Of a stretch of 64,000 nt of DNA, positions 1 through 11,829 are shown in pieces (within the stretch, counting starts at the first letter, position 1; every line of letters begins with the position of its first letter). The translations under genes and the position numbers were made by a program. The notes under the pieces are model-generated. The model saw only the letters and a list, made by a program, of their open reading frames with translations. It did no database searches and had not been told where the DNA came from. This stretch comes from Rhizophagus irregularis (lineage: Eukaryota; Glomeromycota; Glomeromycetes; Glomerales; Glomeraceae), in contig NC_089429.1 of assembly GCF_026210795.1 (NCBI RefSeq), forward strand, positions 4,898,001 through 4,962,000, in the 5' to 3' direction.

Positions 1-2860
1 TGGAACATTTTTGATAGAGAATTTTCTAAGAGTTCGTTTGAGAAATGGTTTTTCGAGAATTTTTTAATTAAAAGGATCATTTAGGGCATTTTTTGATAGA
101 GAAGTTTCTAAGAGTTCGTTTAGGGAAATTATTTTTTGAATTTTTTAATTAAGGGGATCGTTTAGGGCATTTTTTGATAGAGAATTTTCTAAGGATTCAT
201 TTGGAGAGATTATTTTTGAGAATTTTTTAACTAAAGGGAACGTTTGGAACATTTTTGATTGAGAATTTTCTAAGAGTTCGTTTGGAAAATGGTTTTTCGA
301 GAATTTTTTAATCAAAAGGATCATTTAGGGCATTTTTTGATAGAGAATTTTCTAAGAGTTCGTTTAGGGAAATTATTTTTTGTATTTTTTAATTAAGGGG
401 ATCGCTTAGGGCATTTTTGATAGAGAATTTTCTAATGATTCGTTTGGAGAGATTGTTTTTGAGAATTTTTTAATTAAAGGGAACGTTTGGACATTTTTGA
501 TAGAGAATTTTCTAAGAGTTCGTTTGGAAAATGGTTTTTCGAGAATTTTTTAATCAAAAGGATCATTTAGGGTATTTTTTGATAGAGAATTTTCTAAGAG
601 TTCGTTTAGGGAAATTATTTTTTGAATTTTTTAACCAAAGGGACCGTTGGAACATTTTTTGATAGAGAATTTTTTTGATAGAGAATTTTCTAAGAGTTGG
701 TTTGGAAAAATTATTTTTTGAGAATTTTTTAACTAAAGGTATCATTTGATAGAGAAATTTCTAAGAGTTCGTTTAGGGAAATTATTTTTTGTATTTTTTA
801 ATTAAGGGGATCGCTTAGGGCATTTTTGATAGAGAATTTTCTAATGATTCGTTTGGAGAGATTGTTTTTGAGAATTTTTTAATTAAAGGGAACGTTTGGA
901 CATTTTTGATAGAGAATTTTCTAAGAGTTCGTTTGGAAAATGGTTTTTCGAGAATTTTTTAATCAAAAGGATCATTTAGGGCATTTTCTGATAGAGAATT
1001 TTCTAAGAGTTCGTTTAGGGAAATTATTTTTTGAATTTTTTAACCAAAGGGACCGTTGGAACATTTTTTGATAGAGAATTTTTTTGATAGAGAATTTTCT
1101 AAGAGTTGGTTTGGAAAAATTATTTTTTGAGAATTTTTTAACTAAAGGTATCATTTGATAGAGAAATTTCTAAGAGTTCGTTTAGGGAAATTATTTTTTG
1201 TATTTTTTAATTAAGGGGATCGCTTAGGGCATTTTTGATAGAGAATTTTCTAATGATTCGTTTGGAGAGATTGTTTTTGAGAATTTTTTAATTAAAGGGA
1301 ACGTTTGGATATTTTTGATAGAGAATTTTCTAAGAATTTGTTTGGGAAATGGTTTTTCGAGAATTTTTTAGCTAAAAGGATCATTTAGGGCATTTTTTGA
1401 TTGAGAATTTTCTAAGAGTTCGTTTAGGGAAATTATTTTTTGAATTTTTTAATTAAGGGGATCGTTTAGGGCATTTTTTGATAGAGAATTTTCTAAGGAT
1501 TCGTTTGGAGAGATTATTTTTGAGAATTTTTTAACTAAAGGGAACGTTTGGAACATTTTTGATAGAGAATTTTCTAAGAGTTCGTTTGAGAAATGGTTTT
1601 TCGAGAATTTTTTAATTAAAAGGATCATTTAGGGCATTTTTTGATAGAGAAGTTTCTAAGAGTTCGTTTAGGGAAATTATTTTTTGAATTTTTTAATTAA
1701 GGGGATCGTTTAGGGCATTTTTTGATAGAGAATTTTCTAAGGATTCGTTTGGAGAGATTATTTTTGAGAATTTTTTAACTAAAGGGAACGTTTGGAACAT
1801 TTTTGATTGAGAATTTTCTAAGAGTTCGTTTGGAAAATAGTTTTTCGAGAATTTTTTAATCAAAAGGATCATTTAGGGCATTTTTTGATAGAGAATTTTC
1901 TAAGAGTTCGTTTAGGGAAATTATTTTTTGAATTTTTTAACCAAAGGAACCGTTGGAACATTTTTTGATAGAGAATTTTTTTGATAGAAAATTTTCTAAG
2001 AGTTGGTTTGGAAAAATTATTTTTTGAGAATTTTTTAACTGAAGGTATCATTTGATAGAGAAATTTCTAAGAGTTCGTTTAGGGAAATTATTTTTTGTAT
2101 TTTTTAATTAAGGGGATCGCTTAGGGCATTTTTGATAGAGAATTTTCTAATGATTCGTTTGGAGAGATTGTTTTTGAGAATTTTTTAATTAAAGGGAACG
2201 GTTGGACATTTTTGATAGAGAATTTTCTAAGAATTTGTTTGGGAAATGGTTTTTCGAGAATTTTTTAACTAAAAGGATCATTTAGAGCATTTTTTGATTG
2301 AGAATTTTCTAAGAGTTCGTTTAGGGAAATTATTTTTTGAATTTTTTAATCAAGGGGATCATTTAGGGCATTTTTTGATAGAGAATTTTCTAAGGATTCA
2401 TTTGGGGAGATTATTTTTGAGAATTTTTTAACCAAGAGATCGTTTGAAATATTTTTGATAGAGAATTTTCTAAGAGTTCGTTTGAGGAGATTATTTTTAA
2501 GAATTTTTTAACCAAAGGGATCGTTTGGGACATTTTTTAACAGAAAATTTCTAGGAGTTCATTTGGGGAAATTATTTTTTGGGATTTTTTTTAACTAAAG
2601 GGATCATTTGGGACATTTTATTTTTAATAAAGAAATTTCTAAGAATTCATTTGGGAGATTTTTTGAGATTTTTTTAATAAATCTTCTAAGGGTTCATTTG
2701 GAGAGATTTTTTAAAAAAAATTTTTAACTAGAGGGGTCATTTCAAATATTTTTTTGATGAAAAATTTTCTAAGGGTTCATTTGGAAAGATTTTTTTTTTT
2801 TGATAATTTTTTAATTGAAGGGGTCGTTTGGATTGAGAAATTTTTGTTTTACGACGTAAT
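1..2860. repeat. 82-bp minisatellite/satellite array
   Basis: Tandem array built on a unit of about 82 bp that starts with GATAGAGAATTTTCTAAGAG, continues through a GTTYGTTTGG block and ends in GAATTTTTTAAYTAAAGGG before the next unit. Neighbouring units differ in a regular way, so there is a higher-order period. The segment near 563-745 recurs almost unchanged 409 bp later and again near 1869-2051. From about 2440 the units become divergent and T-rich and then dissolve, as at a satellite edge. Short identical minus-strand reading frames inside it are by-products of the repetition, not genes. The array continues past the left window edge. Related T-rich GATAGAGAATTT stretches occur at 12290-12800, 21950-22300, 30690-31270 and 50900-51130. 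Confidence 0.93.
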
Positions 2861-3681
2861 TTTACCAAATTTAATTATAAATGTATTCAGGCTATAAAAT
2901 AACATGTGGTAAGTTACGTAATATTGTTATCATGTGATGACATGATTTAAATATTTACATTTCGCATTTTTGTTTATCTTATTAAAACCTTTTCTTCGTT
3001 CTCAATTTTTTTTTTACTTAAAAAACAATTTTTTATCTATTTAATATATCCAGAAATACATATTTTTATATTTTTTTTTTATTTGTTATATCTAGAAATG
3101 CATAAAAAGGTATATATTACTAATATTTCTTTTCTTTATTAATGTTTTTCTACTAATTTTTTTCGTTTCTTTCTTTCCTTTTACTAATACTCCTACTAAT
3201 ATATTTTCTATTATTTTTTTCTACTATATTAACATTTCTACTATTTAATATTTTCTATTAATATTATATTACTACTGATATACGTTCTCTTTCTACTAAC
3301 ATTTTTTATTCTATTAACTTTTTCTTTCTGCTAATGTTTCTACTAATATTTTCTATATTTATATATCTATACTAATATTTTTTAATAACATTCTCTTTTC
3401 TCTTACTAATATATTTATCATTAATGCTTCTTTTAAATAATCAAACAGGTATAAGCAAACAAGTGATTTTATTTTTATGCTACTTTTAGTAGAAGTTATA
3501 TATTATATATATTTATTCAAATATTCAAGTATAATTAGTATAATTGTTTTTTTTAATTAAAAAGTGTAAATAAATTTAAATTGTAATAAAGTTTTGAATT
3601 AAAATTAAAAAAAAATATAAATTATGATTGCATTTTATAATTTTTTTGCCTGAATTAAATTATAAATCTACTAGTATTAAT
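2861..3681. other. Gene-free AT-rich spacer
   Basis: About 820 bases of low-complexity A/T sequence, including pyrimidine-rich runs of CTACTAATATTTTCT-like words at 3120-3420. I see no reading frame, RNA gene or terminal inverted repeat here. The CTACTAATATT words give it a weak degenerate tandem character. Confidence 0.6.
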
Positions 3682-3968
3682 ACGAAATCATTATCCTATA
3701 TCTATCCGTCTGATATCTGTATGATATCTGTATGATATCTATATGATATATATCATAATATATCGGGTACCCAATAAGTCTATGATATGTGACCGATATT
3801 TAACTACCCGATATGTGTAAGATGTATATGTGATATTTACATGATGTGTCACCGTTTTTCTGCATTTCTACTACACATATCGGGTACCTGATATGTGTAG
3901 CATTGTTAAATATCATACACATATATCACATATATTGTACACATATCAAGTACCCGATAGGTATCCGA
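3682..3968. mobile_element. Palindrome-rich insertion-like element
   Basis: A 287-bp segment bounded by the 10-bp direct repeat TAGTATTAAT (3672-3681 and 3969-3978), which looks like a target duplication. Inside are repeated GATATCTGTAT words and several inverted copies of a block containing ATATCGGGTACC. The block at 3871-3900 is a near-perfect 30-bp palindrome (14 of 15 pairs) centred on GGGTACC. There is no coding capacity. The ends do not form a clear inverted terminal repeat, so the class is unknown and the direct repeat could be chance in AT-rich DNA. Confidence 0.45.
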
Positions 3969-3984
3969 TAGTATTAATTTTGAC

Positions 3985-6900
3985 CAGTGATATAACATAT
4001 TTATATTACATTATAAATTATAGTAAAGAAAATGTATAACAAACTTTACCAATTATTATAATTTATTATTTTAATTGCTATAAAGTTTATTTATATTATT
4101 ATATAAGTCAGTATATCTATGAAAGTTATATAAACATATTTGTTTAATGCAATTTAACATTTAAAAATAATTTGTTTTTATTTATTAATATTAAATACAA
4201 ATTACTTAAAAATTGCCAGAATATTAGATCCTTTAATTATTTTTTAAAAATTATCTATTAAATAAAATATTGATTTTTTTTTGTTTTTCATTTACTCTTT
4301 TTATTAGATCTAAAAATTGTCAAAATATTTAATTATTAATACATTATATATGCATAAAAGTTATATAAACCTATTTAATGTAATTTAACAATTAACATTG
4401 ATTTTATTTTGATTTTATTTATTTTTTTATTTAATTCAAATTATTTTAAAAATTGTTAAAAAATTAAATGACTTGGCTCTTTTAATTATTAATATATTAC
4501 ATGTCTATTAGAAGTTAAATAAACATACCTATTTAATGTAATTAGTATTTATAAATTATCTTATCAATATAAAACTTTATTTATTTATTTGTTATTAAAC
4601 ACAATTTATTTTAAATATTGTTAGAAGAATTTTTCTATCATCAGGGTGATCACTAGTGACTGAAATTATGATGATTGAAGTTAGAAATTGGATCAACAAA
4701 ATTATTTATTAAAAAAAAAAATTGGGGATTTGCGAAAAAATGTACTAATAACATTTCTGTAACAATTACTGCAATATTTTTGTTGATCCAATTTCTAACA
4801 ATATTTAAAATAATTTGTATCTAATAATAAATAAATAAAAACAGAACAAAAATTAAGTTTTATATTAATAAGATAATTTTTAAATACTAAATTACATTAA
4901 ATAGGTATGTTTATTTAACTTCTATAAATATTTAATATACAAATAATTAAAAAAATCAAATCATTTAATTTTCTAATAATTTTTAAAATAAATTATAGTA
5001 TCTAATTAGAAAAAAAATAAAATCAAAAAAAAAATCAATGGCCTATTGATAAATAATTTTTTAATTGCTAAATTACATTAAATAGGTATGTTTATATAAC
5101 TTCTATGCATATGTAATGTACTAATAATTAAAGAATCTAATTTTTTAACAATTTTAGAATAATTTGTATCTAATAAAAGAGGAAGATAAAATAAAAAAAT
5201 TAATATTTTATTTAATAAATAATTTTAAATACTAAATTACATTAAATGCTAATATGTTTATGTAACTTCTATATATATTTTTATTTACTATTTAATTGAA
5301 TTAAATATTAGATATATTTATGTAATTACTACATATATTTAATATACTAATGACTAATCATTAAAAGATCCAATTTTCTGACAATTTTTAAATAATTGGC
5401 ATCTAATAGTAAAAAAAATAAAAAATTAAAAAATCAATATTTTTTTCAATAAACCAAATTTTAAATTCTAAATTCAAAACAAATAGTATATCTATACTAT
5501 AACTTATATAATAGTATATCAGTCAGTGGAAATGTCATTTCTCTTGCCGATCATTAATTAAAATAATTTTGTGTAACCATAATTGAATATATCACCACGT
5601 AGCTAAAAAAAGAAATTTTTAATACAATGCTTATACAAATTAAGTAAATTAATAGTTCATCATGTGTACTATAAATATTCGTCATCATTTCCTCTTTAGT
5701 AATATTTTTTTTTTCTTTACATATTACAAGAAAGTTCGTCTCAAAAATGAAGTTTTCCTCAAAATGCAACTTAAAGGTGGGTATAAAATACAATTTAAAT
5801 AACGCAAATATATGTAATTTTACGAGAAGAAAAAGATTTATTAAGTTAAAAAAGGCAGTTATTTAGGGAGATTTTGTGTAAACCGCAAAAAACCAATTTT
5901 TATAATAAAAAAAATTTTTCTTGATTTCAATAAAACTCTTAACAAAAGCTTTCTTAACCAGCAATTATTTCATTTTTAGGTATAATTTGGTAAAATGAAC
6001 AACTTTTGTTAAGCTTAGAATGGTGATTATTAAGCTAGATTTTTTGTTATTTATAAATTTTGTTGAATTTTTTAATTATAGTGCTAATAAAAAAAATTTT
6101 TTTTTATTAGAATAATACTATTTAGGCGTTATAAATGAGGTTTAATCGCAAAAATAGTTAAATATTATGTTTTTATTTGTTTATTTAAATTAGACATTTA
6201 ATGCTTAATTCTTAATATTACAGTAATCATGTAAATTATTATAACATTAAAAAAAACTTTAAAATTTTTAATTTTAGTTCGTTTAACAAGAAAATAAAAC
6301 AAAAATTATTTATTCATAGAAAAATTCTTATTGACTATTAGGTTTATTTACTTTGTTAAGTCATAAATACAAATAGTATAATATGAATAAGTAAAATATT
6401 TTTTTATATGTATAAAAAGTATCTAAAGTAGCATTAAAATAAAAGATATTTATTGAATATTTAAAAAAAAATAAGCAAAAGAATAAGGTTAAATAAATTT
6501 TCTTAATTTTTATTAGTTTGTTGTATTAAAATAACCATATAATTGACTACTTTCTTTGGCCAGATGCAACCGAATAAAGTGAAGTTTTTGACTTTTAAAA
6601 GGTTTAAAAATATTTTTCAAACCTTGAACGAACATGTTTACTATTGTTGGAAAAAATGTTACATTGCATAAATATGGTGTTACCTTTGACCTGAAAATTT
6701 CGATTTTAATGTAATTTGGGCCGGCATTACGAATTCGGCCAGAATTAAGAAAATTTCGGCCAGAATTAAGATCTGAAAATTGTCGATTTTAGCCATTTGT
6801 ACCAACTTTGGCCAACCTTAAGTTTACATATATACTATATGCCATATAGCCATACTGTCCCAATAATTTATATTGAGATATCATAGTACAAAAAATCTCC

Positions 6901-7245
6901 CTCTAATTTTTAGGGACATTTCCACTGACTGATATGTAATGAATTGAATAATTAATTGTTGAATTATATTAAAAAATCTTTATAGTAATTAAAATAATAA
7001 ATTATAATAATTGATATAATATAATTTATAAGTTTATTTATATATCTTCCTTATAAATTCTTAATGTGATATATATATGTTAACTTCCATAAATATGTAA
7101 TGTATTATTTTATAACAATTAAAAATGAATTATAGTAATTGGTAATATTATATCAATTATAAAATTTGTAAATTTTCTTTACAAAATTTACATAATATTT
7201 ATAAAACACAATGTTTATATATCATGTCTATTATTTGGTTAAATA
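3985..7245. repeat. Large interrupted inverted repeat (palindromic element)
   Basis: The sequence from about 3985 to 4730 reappears as an imperfect reverse complement from about 4745 to 5515 and, after a 1.4-kb insertion, from about 6935 to 7245. Near the centre the pair TTAGAAATTGGATCAACAAA (about 4680) and TTTGTTGATCCAATTTCTAA (about 4780) is perfect. Further out, blocks such as AAGTTATATAAAC/GTTTATATAACTT and AATTATTATAATTTATTATT pair across the centre. The central spacer carries CATCAGGGTGATCACTAGTG, which recurs in similar form near 15130. No gene lies in the arms. It resembles a long foldback transposon, but the outer ends are only estimated by eye. Confidence 0.6.
5519..6932. mobile_element. 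TA-flanked DNA transposon, non-autonomous (mariner-like)
   Basis: Bounded by perfect inverted repeats TCAGTCAGTGGAAATGTC at 5519 and GACATTTCCACTGACTGA ending at 6932, with TA directly outside each end (5517-5518, 6933-6934). TA duplication and CAGT-type ends fit the Tc1/mariner superfamily. The 1414-bp interior is AT-rich with no frame resembling a transposase, so it is a deletion derivative or a large MITE. It carries GGCCAGAATTAAG words near 6740-6770. It sits inside the right arm of a larger inverted repeat and is therefore the younger insertion. Confidence 0.75.
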
Positions 7246-7449
7246 CACTAAAATGCTAAAAGTTAACTTGGCATCAAGTAATTACGGAAAGATAAAATAT
7301 AGCTTGTTGGATTATTTTTTGAGATATCTTAAATGGTGGTAGTTTTATACCTTTAGAATTAATAAATAATAAGATATTAACATTATTTATTGAAAGAATT
7401 TTTTATATTCTTAAATATTTATAAATGCTAATAACTTTTTATTTAATGA

Positions 7450-7760
7450 TAAGGCCACACAAATTCAAATTTTCGGTTCACTTCATCCAGCTGGGTCACT
7501 TTTTCAAATTTCAATAAAAAAAAGTTAATATATAAAAAATTTATCACATGATCAGGACATAATTTTATTGGTGGGTAAGTTTATCATGCGGCTGAAAACT
7601 TCTAGAGTGAAAATAAATTCCTCCCTTCTAAAAGTCAACCAATCAAATGTCACAATTATATATATAAACTTTTTTTACTAATAAACAATAAACCTGGGTC
7701 TCCGTGTCAATTTTAAATTTCAATGTTACATGAACTGAAAAATTGAATTTGTGTGGCCTA
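7450..7760. mobile_element. MITE with GGCCACACAAATTC terminal inverted repeats
   Basis: Left end AGGCCACACAAATTCAAATT with the following GTTCACTTCA pairs with the right end TGAATTTGTGTGGCCT preceded by CATGAACTGAA. The terminal repeats are about 35 bp and imperfect, and the interior is non-coding. A single end of the same family lies at 51397-51452. I could not define a target duplication with confidence. Class II non-autonomous element; superfamily not assigned. Confidence 0.7.
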
Positions 7761-8186
7761 ATAGAAATATGAAATTGCCACATTACCACCATTTAATATA
7801 TCTTAATAAGATAAAGCTAACAAGCTATAATTTATTTATTTATGATCACTGGATGATTAGTTAAAATATTTATGTTCATAATGCTGGCCAAATTTACAAA
7901 ATGGACATAAATGTCTGTTTTTATAATTCTGGTCAAATTTGCAAACCAGACTTTATATCCATTTTATAATTCTGGCCAAATAATTTTGGCCAAATTTTGC
8001 TGTGCAAAATTATTTTAAACCTGGTCAAATTAATGTGTAAACTTGAAAAAAAATTGCCTTTTTTATAGTTATAAGGTGATATAAAATATTTATTAATGAA
8101 GTTAGTAAATGAATATGCAGTCAAAAATTATAAAATTGCCTTATTTATAATTAAAATACTGGATGGTGGGTGCAAAAAATCAAAAA
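7761..8186. other. AT-rich spacer with CTGGCCAAATT words
   Basis: About 425 bases without a gene. It contains four spaced copies of a CTGGYCAAATTT word at 7884-8030, partly as short inverted pairs with GGACATAAATGTCTG. This appears to be a prelude to the tandem array that follows. A 63-codon minus-strand frame here has repetitive, low-complexity content and is not a convincing gene. Confidence 0.5.
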
Positions 8187-9300
8187 TCATGGACATAAAT
8201 AATGTCTGTGCTTGACAAAGGTTATTATAAGACAAAGGATAAGCATAATAAATATTACAGACATAAATGTCTGTGCTTTACAAAGATTATCATAAATATA
8301 ACAAAAATCAAAGACATAAATGTCTATGCTTGACAAAGGTTATCACAAATATCATGGACATAAATGTCTGTGCTTGACAAAGGTTATCACAAATATCATG
8401 AACATAAATGTCTGTGCTTGACAAAGGTTATCATAAATATCATGGACATAAATGTCTGTACTTGACAAAGGTTATCATAAATATCACGGACATAAATGTC
8501 TGTACCTGACAAGTAGTATCATCATGAGCAATTGACAACAAATATCATGGTTATATATGACAAGAAGCATCATTAATAACAAATATCACAGACATAAATG
8601 TCCATACCTGACAAGGGGTATCATCATGAGCAATTGACAACAAATATCATGGTCGTATCTGACAAGGAGCATCATTAACAAAAATCACGGACATAAATGT
8701 CCGTACCTGACAAGTAGTATCATCATGAGCAATTGACAACAAATATCATGGTCGTATATGACAAGGAGCATCATTAACAAATATCACAGACATAAATGTC
8801 CGTACCTGACAAGGAGTATCATTATAAGCAATTGACAACAAATATCATGGTCGTATCTGACAAGGAGCATCATCAACAAAAATCACAGACATAAATGTCC
8901 GTACCTGACAAGTAGTATCATCATGAGCAATTGACAACAAATATCATGGTCGTATATGACAAGGAGCATCATCAACAAATATCACGGACATAAATGTCCG
9001 TACCTGACAAGGGGTATCATCATGAGCAATTGACAACAAATATCACAGCCATATCTGACAAGGAGTATCATCAACAAATATCACGGACATAAATGTCCGT
9101 ACCTGGCAAGGAGCATCATTATGAGCAATTGACAACAAATATCATGGTCGTATCTGACAAGGAGCGTCATCAACAAATATCACAGACATAAATGTCTGTA
9201 CCTGACAAGGAGTATCATCATGAGCAATTGACAACAAATATCACAGCCATATCTGACAAGGAGCATCATCAACAAATATCATGGATATAAATGTCCGTAT
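8187..9300. repeat. Tandem repeats: 45-bp then 99-bp units with GGACATAAATGTCC
   Basis: From about 8187 to 8520 a unit of about 45 bp repeats (GACATAAATGTCTGT at 8260, 8311, 8356, 8446, 8491). From about 8490 to 9300 it passes into a compound unit of about 99 bp, about eight copies, each with GACATAAATGTCCGTACCTG, ACAAGGAGTATCATCATGAG and CAATTGACAACAAATATC. Each unit carries a hairpin-forming GGACAT-AA-ATGTCC, and sibling units show compensated versions (CAGACATAAATGTCTG). The array runs to within 150 bp of the SPRY reading frame that follows. Confidence 0.92.
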
Positions 9301-9451
9301 ATGACTATAAGTGAGTATAATAATATATTGTTGGATTAAATTAATTAGCATGATTTGTTTCTATGACACAGCATGACAAGTCAAAGTATATCACGGACAT
9401 GGGTTAAAACCATGGGCGGACCACGAAGGATATAACCTAGACACTTGAAAC

Positions 9452-10081
9452 ATGAAATGTAAGGTTAGAACCTTTGTTGATCGGTTGAATGGGGTGGGAA
9501 TTATTCCAACCGAAATAGTTTATAGTGCTTATCGAAATATAGCATTATTAAGTAATTTTAGTTTAAGTGATTTTCGTGGTAAAGCTATTAATGAATCAAA
9601 TTGTGTTTGGGATGAGACAGCATGTGGGCCAAAGCTTATTATTAAGGATAACGGAAAAATTGTACAGGCACTAGAAGGTTGTAACTCACACCAAAATGTT
9701 AGAGCTAAGATAACTTTAGAAAATAAAGGCATTTTTGAATGGGATGTTATTATTGAGAAAGCTTGTTCTTATTCTTGGGTTGGAGTATGTGCATCAGAAA
9801 ATTTCAATTATGAAATACCTGCAGGAAAACAATCTACTGGATGGGTATTGGGTTCTGGTAATTATGTTCGTAATTCTGGAATTAACATAGAAAATTATTG
9901 TCCTTCATTTGGAGATGGCACAAAAGTTACAGTTCATTTAGATATGAATAAGAGAACTTGCTCTTTTTCAATCAATGGTATAAAGTATCGAGAAGTATCA
10001 GAATGGAATTTACCATCAAAACTTTATCCAGTAGTATCTTTATTTTATCCTGGTCGCTTTCGAATTCAACCTCATAAATAA
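9452..10081 (+). CDS. SPRY-domain protein, 5'-truncated BTB-BACK-SPRY copy
   Basis: A 209-codon frame. From residue 16 on it matches the C-terminal half of the BTB-BACK-SPRY paralogues in this window, including WDVIIEKACSYSWVGVCASE, a Gly-rich STGWVLGS strand, FGDGTKVTVHLDMNKRTCSF and PGRFRIQPH. It lacks the BTB and BACK domains. Homology to the full-length copies starts abruptly near 9497; the 15 residues before it come from unrelated sequence next to the tandem array, so the ATG at 9452 is new and may not be used. SPRY/B30.2 folds bind proteins or peptides; without BTB this copy could not recruit Cullin-3. Its residues are mosaic: some match the copy at 17523 (IPAGKQ, CPSFG) and some the copy at 35386 (KVTVHL, REVSEWN). 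It may be a gene fragment rather than an expressed gene. Confidence 0.6.
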   Translation: MKCKVRTFVDRLNGVGIIPTEIVYSAYRNIALLSNFSLSDFRGKAINESNCVWDETACGPKLIIKDNGKIVQALEGCNSHQNVRAKITLENKGIFEWDVIIEKACSYSWVGVCASENFNYEIPAGKQSTGWVLGSGNYVRNSGINIENYCPSFGDGTKVTVHLDMNKRTCSFSINGIKYREVSEWNLPSKLYPVVSLFYPGRFRIQPHK

Positions 10082-11549
10082 ATTAGAACATAGTATTTTT
10101 TCTTACAAATATATTACTTTTTTAAGTTAGTGTATATTCATTAATTATTTATTAGGGTGAACAAATTGACAATATAAAAATATGTGAATGGTTTATTAGA
10201 GGTTGGCGAATTTGTTAGCCGAGTAAAATAAATTATAGGTTTTTATAAAATCAAATTTATCAATGACATATGAAGCCACGCTTCATTTTTCGAAAATTTT
10301 GTTAGAACGGTTACAAAATTACCTTATTTCGCGATCATCATAATCACATCTTCGCTGATTCTTAAAAAATGTTGAGAATATCTTAAGGACTAAACATGAT
10401 ATGAAGACCTAATCCAATATTATTAAATGATCTTTGGACAAATTTAGACTGGATTCAAAATTGGTAGATAATTAATACTTCTCGATAAATAATTCTGGAG
10501 TATGGCTAATAACGATTATATATTTTCGAAGTAAAACACAGTATAAATTAAATTGTAAAAAGTCTCGCTATGATCTATATATGAATATTCTTCAAATTTC
10601 TATATCCATCAAGGTTTCAAATGATATTGTTTTATTGAATAGACATTAATGTTCCAAATTATTCAAACTTAAGATTTAATTTCATCGTGATATCCATAAA
10701 ACAATTATTAGAATCAAGTAACAAGTTATTTTTTTTCTAATTTATAAATTTAGTAATTATTTATTGGATATCACATAGTAAATACAGTTACATTGGATTT
10801 ATTTTATGTTTTTTATTAATAAAAATACATTACTCAAATCTGGTTAAAACTATTTTAATGTTGGTTTTTTACTTTAATTATAATTATAACCCAATCAGTT
10901 AAGTCGGTCGATATCAAAGAGCTTATTTTTCCATAATCTGAAGTTTTGTATTGTAAAAAATAACCAATCTTTGATATAACTTTAAATGTACTGTACCACG
11001 CTAATGTGTATAAAATCAGAATAAGTATTCATTAACATTTAACTTCTACTAATTGTCTGGAACAAAGAAAAGGACTATGATATAATTCTGTATGTCTACA
11101 CACTATGAAAAATGATTGTTCACGTGTATTCTATCCCTACCCAATGAAATCGCTCCGGACTTACAATGGGTTTTCCGTTTCCTAGTATAAATGGATTATA
11201 CTGTAAATAATACATTTTATATTAAAAAAGAGTTGTAATGTTACATTTTCTCTTCTACTCAACATGACTCCAAAAGTTTTAATGAAAATTTTTAACCAAT
11301 AGTTCCAAGCAAGTGGATATATTTTCTATATTATATAACTGTGGTATGGACCTTACATAATATGAGAATTTCTAAAGTTGTATTCTATAACCGAGTAAGC
11401 ACATATTGATGAAATATAATCATAGGATATTTGAGAATGTAATGAATATGGTAAATATCAAAAATTCCAGAATAAAGAAATAATCCAATCACAATTCTAT
11501 GCAAGCCAATTGAAAATATAGAGATATGAAGATATGAAAAATAGAAATT
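10082..11549. repeat. Conserved downstream segment of the BTB duplication unit (copy A)
   Basis: Gene-free, AT-rich sequence following the SPRY frame. It is paralogous to the segments after 13622, 18908, 25430 and 29068. Shared landmarks include ATTATTTATTAGGGTGAACA, ACAATATAAAAATATGTGAA, GCCGAGTAAAATAAATTATAG, CACGCTTCATTTTTCGAAAA and, near 11280-11530, GTTCCAAGCAAGTG and GATGAAATATAATCATAGGA. The conservation reflects segmental duplication rather than visible function. Confidence 0.75.
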
Positions 11550-11829
11550 CCTGTGTAATGGGACGTTTAGGTTAACCGTATAAATAATTTTTGAATTACG
11601 CGACACGTGATTCGTCTGCGCCTGATCTATTTCATGTTCTGACTTTGATAAGTCGTGGGATTACCACATGTAAGAAAAGCTATACTATAAATCACGCAAA
11701 CGTTCAGGTCGTCAATCGCGAAAACCAACGACGAATCGGTCTCTTATTCGTGAATGACATTACTCCTATAAAGAGGATCCAATACTTACAACCGTTCAAA
11801 TCTAACAGCCATTTCGTCCCATTACGGGT
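11550..11829. mobile_element. Possible short inverted-repeat element
   Basis: GTAATGGGACG at 11555-11565 and its complement CGTCCCATTAC at 11815-11825 lie close to both ends of a 280-bp segment that interrupts the otherwise paralogous flank (compare the uninterrupted copy near 30660-30690). ATT borders both sides and could be a 3-bp duplication. The interior is less AT-rich than its surroundings and remains open in one frame, but that frame begins at TTG and continues into unrelated sequence. Confidence 0.45.

Noticed and set aside
563-2051. Three near-identical 60-codon minus-strand frames
   Set aside because: They are the satellite unit read in one frame; their identity follows from the tandem repetition.
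8187-9300. CRISPR array
   Set aside because: The repeats are contiguous compound units without unique spacers, in a eukaryotic context with no cas genes.
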